Origin: Halopiger djelfimassiliensis
GTDB lineage: Archaea > Halobacteriota > Halobacteria > Halobacteriales > Natrialbaceae
Direction of reading: 5' to 3'
DNA: 64,000 bases
NCBI RefSeq assembly: GCF_000455365.1
Contig: NZ_HG315684.1
Location: 321,789-385,788, forward strand
The translations under genes were made by a program, and so were the position numbers. Positions 44,427 to 51,584 of this stretch are shown in pieces (position 1 is the stretch's first letter; the number at the start of each line of letters is the position of its first letter). The notes under the pieces were generated by a model. The model saw only the letters and a program-made list of their open reading frames with translations. It searched no databases and was not told where the DNA came from.

Positions 44427-46601
44427 TCAGCCGTCGACGGGATCGGTCGCGTTCTCGCCGTCGCCGCCGTCCGTTGTGGCGTTTCCGTTGTCCTCGTCCT
44501 GAGGAAACGCCTCGTCGTCATCGTCGCGATCGTCCGGTCGTTCCTCCTCTGGGGACTCTTCGTCCGGCGCTTCGCCACGGTCCCCGTCGCCGATGACGTG
44601 TGGGGCCTCGGGTTCGGGGATCTCCTCGCCGTCCTCGGCGGGGACGATCCTGTAGACCTCTCCCGTTTCGGGTTCGGGCCGGAAGTCGGTGTTCGCGAGA
44701 ACGTACAGTTCGCCCGCTTCGTCGCGCTCGACCGAGTAGACGTACCGGTTGAGCGATTCGCCGGCGGCCCCCTCGAACTGCAGTTCCGCGAGCGACCAGC
44801 GCTCGTCGACACCGACGAGGTCGTCGTTCCCGCCCGCATCGCCGGTCTCGGGTTCGACGGCCGTGAGCACCTCGCCGTCGGCCTCGGCGACGCCCTGACT
44901 GCTCCAGTTACCGAACACGAACGCGCCCTCGAGTTCGGGTATCGCGTCTCCCGCGTAACGGTGACCGCCGGTGACGACCGAGCTGTCGATGAACGCCTCG
45001 GAGATCCGCGTGTGTTGGTACTCGGCGATCGGGTCCCGGAGCGGTTCGCCGGCTCTTGCCTCGCCGGCTCCTTCGCCGACCTGATCGGGACACGTTTCCG
45101 GCGGCTCGAGCGGGGAAGCGGGGCTGAAACAGAACGACCCCTCCTTGACGTTCCAGCTGTAGTTGCCCCCTTCCTCGACGGCGTAGACGGACTCGACGCG
45201 ATGCTGGCCGGCGTCGGCGACGAACAGTTGCCCGTCGTCGTCGATGGACATACCCCACGGGTTGCGAAAGCCCCACGCGTAGTATTCGTCGAGATCGGCC
45301 GCCGAGTCGACGAGCGGATTGTCGTCGGGGATTCCGTACTCGCCGAACGCCGCGTCGTCCTCGCTGTCGACGTCGATGCGGTGAATCCCGCCCAACAGGG
45401 TATCACTCGTGTTCTGTCCGTTGCCACCTTCGTTGTCGTCGTACCAGTCGTCACCGTGACCGATCCCGATGTCGTGGACGTTGCCGCCGTCCCCGAGTGA
45501 CGTGTAGAGGTAGCCGTCCGGACCGAAGGCGATCCGACCGCCGTTGTGGTTGTCCTGTGGTTGCTGTACTTCCATGACGGTCCGCTCGGAGTCGGGGTCG
45601 GCGGTCAGGTCGTCGTCGACCCGAAACTCCGCGAGGACGTCGGTGTGATCGTACCCGAGCCCTTCCCGTTCCGGGGCGCTGTACCGGACGAAAAACCGGC
45701 CGTTTTCCGCGAAGTCGGGGTGGAACGCAAGCCCGAGCAGGCCGCGTTCGTCGTAGCCGCCGAGTTCGCCGATCCCGAGGCTGACGAGCCGATCCTCGAT
45801 ATCGAGAAACAGCTCCATTCCGTCGGGCGTCAGGACATCCTCGTCGACCTCGTCGTCCGGTTGCGCCGGCTCGTCGTCGGGGTCCGTGACCTGAATTCGA
45901 CCCGACATGGTGCCCGGATGAACCTCGCAGACGTATCGGTCCATCTCCTCGGTCGCTTCGAACTCGAGGGTCTGGGTTTCGCCCAGTTCCCGGACGATCT
46001 CCGTTCGCTCGACAATGGAATCCGTCTCGTCGAGGATGACGACGTTGTGTGGCTGTCCGTCGCCGTTCTCCCAGGTGAACCGATAGGTTTCGCCCGCGGT
46101 CAACTCGAGCGTCGGGTTCTCCCGCCCGTCGATCTCGTCCGGTTCCAGCCCGAGCCAGCCGGGAACGACCCCGTTGAAGACGAACTCGGAGGGACCGTCG
46201 TCTCGGTCGGAGGGTGTTTCTTCGTCGGCGTCTTCCGCCGGGTCCGTAGAGGCGTCGGTCTCGCCGTCGGCCGCCCCGTCAGCGAGGTTCGTGACGTATA
46301 TCTGGCCGGTCTGCGTGGCGAGGAAGTGACGTACCTCGCCGTCGAGTTCGACGAACTCGAGGTCGGTCGGTGCGGGAAGGTTCGCCGCGACCCGCTGCAG
46401 GCCGACCGTCTCGCCTTCGGGAAAGTCGCCGGCGACGGGGATACCGTCCCCGTTCTCGGCCGTTTCGTCCTCCTGTGCGCTTACGCCGCCGAGCGCGGCC
46501 ACAACCCCCGATGTCGCGAGTGCCTGCAGGATCGCCCGTCGTGATCGTGCTCCGATACGGGACGTCGCCGCGTCGAGTTCGGGTTCGTTGGTCGGATTCA
46601 T
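44427..46601 (-). CDS. exported glucose/sorbosone dehydrogenase with inserted cupredoxin domain
   Basis: This 724-aa protein starts with a Tat-like signal ('GARSRRAILQALATSGVVAA'). The GSDH propeller begins at about 65 ('LPAPTDLEFVELDGEVRHFL'), then is interrupted at about 105-250 by an acidic linker and a plastocyanin-like domain with copper ligands in 'GQPHNVVILDE' and 'YVCEVHPGTMSGR'. It resumes with 'ERGLLGLAFHPDFAENGRFF', 'GPDGYLYTSLGDGGNVHDI' and 'GFRNPWGMSI'. An Asp/Glu-rich tail of about 60 residues ends it. The paralogue at 30911 has the copper domain before the propeller instead. ATG 46601 is the start nearest the signal. Role: extracellular sugar or polyol oxidation. Confidence 0.9.
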   Translation of the reverse strand: MNPTNEPELDAATSRIGARSRRAILQALATSGVVAALGGVSAQEDETAENGDGIPVAGDFPEGETVGLQRVAANLPAPTDLEFVELDGEVRHFLATQTGQIYVTNLADGAADGETDASTDPAEDADEETPSDRDDGPSEFVFNGVVPGWLGLEPDEIDGRENPTLELTAGETYRFTWENGDGQPHNVVILDETDSIVERTEIVRELGETQTLEFEATEEMDRYVCEVHPGTMSGRIQVTDPDDEPAQPDDEVDEDVLTPDGMELFLDIEDRLVSLGIGELGGYDERGLLGLAFHPDFAENGRFFVRYSAPEREGLGYDHTDVLAEFRVDDDLTADPDSERTVMEVQQPQDNHNGGRIAFGPDGYLYTSLGDGGNVHDIGIGHGDDWYDDNEGGNGQNTSDTLLGGIHRIDVDSEDDAAFGEYGIPDDNPLVDSAADLDEYYAWGFRNPWGMSIDDDGQLFVADAGQHRVESVYAVEEGGNYSWNVKEGSFCFSPASPLEPPETCPDQVGEGAGEARAGEPLRDPIAEYQHTRISEAFIDSSVVTGGHRYAGDAIPELEGAFVFGNWSSQGVAEADGEVLTAVEPETGDAGGNDDLVGVDERWSLAELQFEGAAGESLNRYVYSVERDEAGELYVLANTDFRPEPETGEVYRIVPAEDGEEIPEPEAPHVIGDGDRGEAPDEESPEEERPDDRDDDDEAFPQDEDNGNATTDGGDGENATDPVDG

Positions 46602-46936
46602 TGATATCGCTCGGACGATGCTCGAGCGAACACGCCGTCCGGTCGCGGGACCGCTCGGATCTTTCGAGACGCTCGCGCTCTCATCGGCCAGCCCGGATCC
46701 ACGGCGCGTCCGCGTGACTCGCCCTATCCCGGTTCCATCCATCGCGGTATTAAATCGAAAGAACCGTTCCGAGAGGAATCGATCCCTTGTCGTCCGTTTC
46801 AGCCGCCAACGCTTGGTTAGGGACGTGGCGTCACCGAGACCCCATCTCGAGTCGAGGACGGCGTCCGACCGTCCCACTGACGAGGACGACCGCGACCGTG
46901 GCAAACCGCTTAGTGGCGGGTCGGTGTACGCACGCC
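46602..46936. other. divergent promoter region
   Basis: This 335-bp region between two divergent genes must carry promoters for the cupredoxin/dehydrogenase and the TIM-barrel protein. No further gene or repeat was recognised. Confidence 0.45.
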
Positions 46937-47785
46937 ATGGTCGACCTCGCCTTCTCGACGAACGCGTACACGCGCCACTCGCTTCCGGAGGCGGTGTCCC
47001 GAATCGGGGATCACGGTTACGCCGGCGTCGAACTGCTGGGTGACAGCCCCCACGCGTACTTCCCCGAGTTCGACGATGCGGATCGGGCCGCGCTTTGTGA
47101 GACCCTCGAAGAGACCGGCCTCGAGGTGTCGAATATCAACGCCAACACGGCGATGGGGTACTACGACGACGCGCCGCCGTCGGCGTTTTTCGAGCCGAGC
47201 GTCATCCGGGCCGACGACGACGCCCGCGAGTGGCGGATCGAGTACACGAAGTCGGCGATCGATCTCGCCGAGACCGTCGACGCGCCGGCGGTCTGTCTCG
47301 CCAGCGGCCGACCGCTTCCGGGAACGCCGCCCGGTGACGCCCGCCGGTATCTCCACGACTCACTCCACGAAATTCTCGACTACGCCACACCCCGCGGGAT
47401 CGACGTCGGGATCGAGTTCGAGCCCGAACTGCTGGTCGAAAACACCGACGAGGTTCTCGCGGTGATCGACGAGATCGATCGGGACGCGCTCGGCGTAAAC
47501 CTCGACGTCGGCCACGCGGCCGTCTACGGCGAGGACGTGGCGACGAGCATCCGTTGCAGCGCCGGTTCGATCACCGGCGTCCACCTCGAGGACATCGTCG
47601 GCGGTCGCCGCGGGAAACACTACCACCGGATCCCCGGCGAGGGCGACCTCGATTTCAGGGCGATCTTCGACGCGCTCGACGACATCGGCTACGACGGGTT
47701 CGCGACCCTCGAGTTGTACACCTATCCGGACGAACCGGATCGGGCAGCGCGGACGGCCTACGACGAACTCGCGGCGTACGTCTGA
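46937..47785 (+). CDS. xylose-isomerase-like TIM barrel protein (paralogue)
   Basis: This 282-aa barrel protein begins 'MVDLAFSTNAYTRHSLPEAV' and shares 'GYAGVELLGDSPHAYFPE', 'DVGIEFEPELLVENTDEV', 'NLDVGHAAVYGEDV' and 'VHLEDIVGGRRGKHYHRIPG' with the protein at 42572. It probably acts on a related sugar-like or cyclitol substrate. ATG 46937 gives a family N-terminus. An FAH-family hydrolase gene follows 71 bp downstream. Confidence 0.85.
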   Translation: MVDLAFSTNAYTRHSLPEAVSRIGDHGYAGVELLGDSPHAYFPEFDDADRAALCETLEETGLEVSNINANTAMGYYDDAPPSAFFEPSVIRADDDAREWRIEYTKSAIDLAETVDAPAVCLASGRPLPGTPPGDARRYLHDSLHEILDYATPRGIDVGIEFEPELLVENTDEVLAVIDEIDRDALGVNLDVGHAAVYGEDVATSIRCSAGSITGVHLEDIVGGRRGKHYHRIPGEGDLDFRAIFDALDDIGYDGFATLELYTYPDEPDRAARTAYDELAAYV

Positions 47786-47856
47786 ACGAGGGTTCGGAGC
47801 CAACGAACGCCGCCGCCATCTCAACGTTTTTCCCCTCCGGAGACGACCCCTCTCCC

Positions 47857-48594
47857 ATGAAATACGTTCGCTTCCGCGATCCGGCCGGTGCGGTTCGCCG
47901 CGGCGAGTTCGAGAACGGAGACGTCCGCTTCGGGAACGAGAGTTACAGCCTCGAGGACGAGGCGATCGACGTCCTCCCGCCGTGCGAGCCCTCGAAGATC
48001 GTCTGTATCGGGCGCAACTACGCCGATCACGCCGACGAGATGGATTCGGACGTTCCGGACCGGCCGTTGCTGTTTCTGAAGCCGCCAAACGCCGTCGCGG
48101 CCCACGGCGACACCGTCACCGCCCCTGCCGGCAAAGAGCGGATCGACTACGAGGCCGAACTCGGCGTCGTCATCGGGACGCAGTGTCGCCACGTCCCCGA
48201 AGCCGAGGCGATGGACGTCGTCGAAGGGTTCACCTGCGTCAACGACCTGTCCAACCGCGACGACCAGCGACAGGAACAGAACTGGGTCCGCGGGAAAGCC
48301 TTCGACGGTGCCGCGCCCATCGGTCCCGTTCTCGCCACGCCCGCGGAGGTCCCCGCCGACGCGTCGGTCCGCTCGCGGGTCAACGGCGATCGCAGACAGG
48401 ACGGCTCCCGGAACCAGCTCATTTTCTCGATCCCCGAACTGATCGCCGAGATCACCACCTATCTCACGCTCGAGCCCGGCGACGTCATCGCCACCGGAAC
48501 GCCCGAGGGCGTCGGGCCGCTCTCGGACGGCGATCGAGTCGAGATCGAGGTCGAAGGGGTCGGCACGCTCGAGCACACCGTTCGAATGCCATAA
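47857..48594 (+). CDS. fumarylacetoacetate hydrolase family protein
   Basis: This 245-aa FAH-fold protein has 'IVCIGRNYADHADEMDS', 'RPLLFLKPPNAVAAHGDTV', 'IDYEAELGVVIGTQCRHV' (metal-binding Glu residues), 'FTCVNDLSNRDDQ' and 'PGDVIATGTPEGVGPLSDGD'. The family includes acylpyruvases, oxaloacetate decarboxylases and ring-cleavage product hydrolases. The substrate cannot be resolved. Length and motifs are complete. Confidence 0.9.
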   Translation: MKYVRFRDPAGAVRRGEFENGDVRFGNESYSLEDEAIDVLPPCEPSKIVCIGRNYADHADEMDSDVPDRPLLFLKPPNAVAAHGDTVTAPAGKERIDYEAELGVVIGTQCRHVPEAEAMDVVEGFTCVNDLSNRDDQRQEQNWVRGKAFDGAAPIGPVLATPAEVPADASVRSRVNGDRRQDGSRNQLIFSIPELIAEITTYLTLEPGDVIATGTPEGVGPLSDGDRVEIEVEGVGTLEHTVRMP

Positions 48595-48687
48595 GAGGTC
48601 CCGTTGAGCTCCTCGTCCAGTGGTAGCTTTTTCAATAGGGACGTTGCGAGGATGCACTTATCGGTGCAGGCGGCGTATCGTCTCCGT

Positions 48688-48975
48688 ATGCCCGAAGAAG
48701 TCCTGTTCGAATCGGAGAGCGACCAGACTCGAGAAGAAATCGCATCGTACCTTCGCACTGTCGCCGAGAAGCTCGAACGCGGAGATGCGGTCACGCTCAA
48801 ATCCGGTTCCGAGTCCGTGACGATGGAGCCCCCTGCCCGCCCGACGTTCGAGGTCAAAGCCGAACGCGAGGGGCCGGTGGACGGGGCCGGCGAATTGAGT
48901 ATCGAGTTCGAACTCGAGTGGGACGAGGACGACGGTACGGGAGACGGCGGGAGCGGCCGGCTAGAAATCGAGTGA
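48688..48975 (+). CDS. amphi-Trp domain protein
   Basis: This 95-aa haloarchaeal protein begins 'MPEEVLFESESDQTREEIAS' and continues with 'YLRTVAEKLERGDAVTLKSG' and 'SIEFELEWDEDDG', the pattern of the amphi-Trp domain. The end is acidic and glycine-rich. The role is unknown. A short AT-containing region precedes ATG 48688. Confidence 0.82.
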   Translation: MPEEVLFESESDQTREEIASYLRTVAEKLERGDAVTLKSGSESVTMEPPARPTFEVKAEREGPVDGAGELSIEFELEWDEDDGTGDGGSGRLEIE

Positions 48976-49716
48976 GCAAATAACGCGCCCGCTGGACGGT
49001 TATCTCACGATTCTCCCCGCCCGCTCTCAACGGCTATGCAGAGGGGTTCAGTGAACGTCCCGAACCACCGTGGAGTCGACCGAGAGGACGACGCTATCCG
49101 GTGGTCAGAGAGCCGTAGCCATCGGCGAGGCACACAACCTCGGAACGATCGTGTTCTCGATGAGTCGAACGCAGGCACGACAAACAGGCTACGAAAGCTG
49201 AACCGCTCGATAGCTGGCGGCACCTCCATCCCGATGGCGGCGTGGATCCGGAACCGGTTGCCGTCGCTCGAGACCGATTTCATCGACCGGACCCGCGATG
49301 ACTCTATCGCCCGTGAAAACCATCGCTTGCTGATTGGCGACACGAACGTTCCGTTTCCGTGAACGTCGGCGGATGGGTATCCCGTCAGTTAGCCGTTCTC
49401 TCTACCGACTGTTCCTCCCTCGACAGATGTCCGTCAAGCAGGCCGAAAACGTGGCTCCGATCACTGTGGCTGGTCGATCGGTTCCTCGAGACTAATCTAT
49501 TGTGATTCAATCCCATACTAATTATCCGTGAACGGTGGTGGGATCCCGATATTCGGCTGTTCGGACGGATACCGATCACGGTTCCGCTTGCGATAGCGTC
49601 CGAACGGCTGCAGCCAGCATCCGACAGCCGGCCGATTGCTCGTCCAGCGATCGGAGTTCCGATGAGCCGAGACGAACTGTACCGTGTGGGCCCGGGACCG
49701 CCGGCAGCGAAGCGAG
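48976..49716. other. long non-coding region, nothing recognised
   Basis: About 740 bp between an amphi-Trp gene and a DUF357 gene. Open frames exist (for example 49036-49362), but none shows a family motif or haloarchaeal acidic composition. An AT-rich stretch sits at about 49497-49530. It may be remnant DNA. Confidence 0.4.
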
Positions 49717-50004
49717 TCACTCGACGGTGAAGAGATGTCCTTCCGTCGGCACGTCGAACAATCCTACGCGCGCGCCCGCGTCGAGCCATGCGTGGCCGTA
49801 GGAAAACGACGCCAGTGCGTTGACCGGATCGTCGTTCTCGCGGAAGTGTCTCCCGTCCTCGAGATACGACGCGGCCATCTCGTAACACTCCGCGGCGGCG
49901 TCGGCCATCGGCGTCCCCGCCGGCGGCGCGACCGTCGCCGCCTCGAGCGCTTCCGCGAGCAGTTCCCCGTAGCGGTCCGTTTTCTCCTCGAGATCGGCGG
50001 CCAT
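49717..50004 (-). CDS. DUF357 domain protein
   Basis: This 95-aa helical protein reads 'MAADLEEKTDRYGELLAEAL', 'AAAECYEMAASYLEDGRHF' and 'VNALASFSYGHAWLDAGARV'. The two-helix pattern with 'YxxDxxxFxxxxDxVNALASFSYGxAWLD' spacing is that of DUF357, known from archaea and of unknown function. ATG 50004 starts at the domain; an upstream extension has no similarity. It is divergent from the redox fusion gene at 50151. Confidence 0.8.
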   Translation of the reverse strand: MAADLEEKTDRYGELLAEALEAATVAPPAGTPMADAAAECYEMAASYLEDGRHFRENDDPVNALASFSYGHAWLDAGARVGLFDVPTEGHLFTVE

Positions 50005-50150
50005 ACCGGTGCTGTCGAGACTTGCGGCCGTAAACCCGTCGACACCGATGGGACTGTCGAGCCGACGAGCGACGGCACCACCTCTCGGTGACCAAATACG
50101 ATTCTGCAGGGAACGCAAGTCGTATACACGCCGTTTCCCTATACGGGGAC

Positions 50151-51524
50151 ATGAGCGACCAGCCACGCGTCGAGATTTATACGAAGGCGGACTGTCCCTA
50201 CTGTGAGAAGGCCAAAGACCTCTTCGACAGCAAGGACATCGACTACGTGGAGTACAACGTTACCGGCGACGAGGAGCGGTTCGAGGAGATGATCGAACGC
50301 GCCGACGGCCGCAAGACCGCCCCCGAGGTGTTCATCGACGACGAACTCATCGGCGGCTGGGACGACACTAGCGCGCTCGAGGAAACCGGCGAACTCGATG
50401 CAAAACTCGGTATCGCGGACGACACGGAGGACGAAGTCGTCGAACACCGCAAACTGATCATCGCGGGGACCGGCATCGCCGGACTCACGGCTGCCATCTA
50501 CGCGGGCCGTGCGAACAACGATCCGCTGGTCATCGAGGGCGACGAACCCGGCGGCCAGCTAACCTTGACGACCGACGTGGCGAACTATCCGGGCTTCCCG
50601 GAGGGAATCGGCGGGCCGGAGCTGGTAAACAACATGAAAGAACAGGCCAAGCAGTTCGGGGCCGACCTGAAAAACGGCATCATCGACTCCGTCGAACGCC
50701 TCGAACAGGGGTCACCGCTGCTCGAAAACGGGCCGGGGGCCGGTACTGACGACACCCGGCCGTTCCGCGTCGAACTGACAAACGGCGACGTCTACACGGC
50801 CGATGCGCTCATCGCCGCCTCGGGTGCCAGCGCCCGGACGCTCGGCATCCCCGGGGAAGACGAACTCATGGGATACGGCCTCTCGACCTGTGCGACCTGC
50901 GACGGCGCGTTCTTCCGCGGCGAGGACATGCTCGTCGTCGGCGGCGGCGACGCCGCCATGGAGGAGGCCACGTTCCTCACGAAGTTCGCAGATACCGTCT
51001 ACATCGCCCACCGGCGCGAGGAGTTCCGCGCCGAGGACTACTGGATCGACCGCGTCGAAGAGAAGGTCGAAGACGGCGACATCGAGATCATGAAAAACAC
51101 GGAACTCGTCGAGGTCCACGGCTCTCAGGAGGCGGGTGTCGATCACGTCACTCTCGTGCGTAACGAGAAGGGCCACCCAACGGACCGGCTCGACGACCCC
51201 GAAACCGAGGAGTTCGACTTCGACGTCGGTGCCGTCTTCCTCGCCATCGGCCACACGCCCAACACCGAGTATCTCGAGGGAACCGGCGTGAAGATGGACG
51301 ACGAGGGCTACCTCCGAACCATGGGCGGTGCTGGCGGCGGGCAGACCGAAACCGATGTTCCCGGCATCTTCGGAGCCGGTGACGTCGTCGACTACCACTA
51401 CCAGCAAGCGGTTACCGCGGCGGGCATGGGTTCGAAAGCCGCACTCGACGCCGACGAATACCTCGAAGACCTCGAGCGCGCACAGTCGGCCGGCGAAGCG
51501 GAAGCAGCCGCGGCCGACGACTGA
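50151..51524 (+). CDS. glutaredoxin-thioredoxin reductase fusion
   Basis: This 457-aa protein has an N-terminal glutaredoxin domain (1-90) with CPYC at Cys15-Cys18 ('IYTKADCPYCEKAKDLF') and a GSH-like site 'TAPEVFIDDELIGGWDD'. A thioredoxin-reductase domain (about 100-445) follows, with FAD motif 'IIAGTGIAGLTAAIYAGRA', the redox pair CATC at 247-250 ('STCATCDGAFFRGEDM'), the NAD(P) motif 'VVGGGDAAMEEATFL' and 'IFGAGDVVDYHYQQAVTAAG'. It probably passes electrons from NAD(P)H through FAD and CATC to the attached glutaredoxin. ATG 50151 follows an AT-containing leader. Confidence 0.92.
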   Translation: MSDQPRVEIYTKADCPYCEKAKDLFDSKDIDYVEYNVTGDEERFEEMIERADGRKTAPEVFIDDELIGGWDDTSALEETGELDAKLGIADDTEDEVVEHRKLIIAGTGIAGLTAAIYAGRANNDPLVIEGDEPGGQLTLTTDVANYPGFPEGIGGPELVNNMKEQAKQFGADLKNGIIDSVERLEQGSPLLENGPGAGTDDTRPFRVELTNGDVYTADALIAASGASARTLGIPGEDELMGYGLSTCATCDGAFFRGEDMLVVGGGDAAMEEATFLTKFADTVYIAHRREEFRAEDYWIDRVEEKVEDGDIEIMKNTELVEVHGSQEAGVDHVTLVRNEKGHPTDRLDDPETEEFDFDVGAVFLAIGHTPNTEYLEGTGVKMDDEGYLRTMGGAGGGQTETDVPGIFGAGDVVDYHYQQAVTAAGMGSKAALDADEYLEDLERAQSAGEAEAAAADD

Positions 51525-51584
51525 ACGGCATCCGGTACTCCCCGGTTGCTAACGGTCGACTCGAGGACGAGAAGCGCAGTCGAG

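Noticed and set aside
49036-49362. Plus-strand 108-codon frame in the 740-bp gap
   Set aside because: No family motif, basic composition unlike haloarchaeal proteins, no promoter-like start; left as unassigned non-coding DNA.
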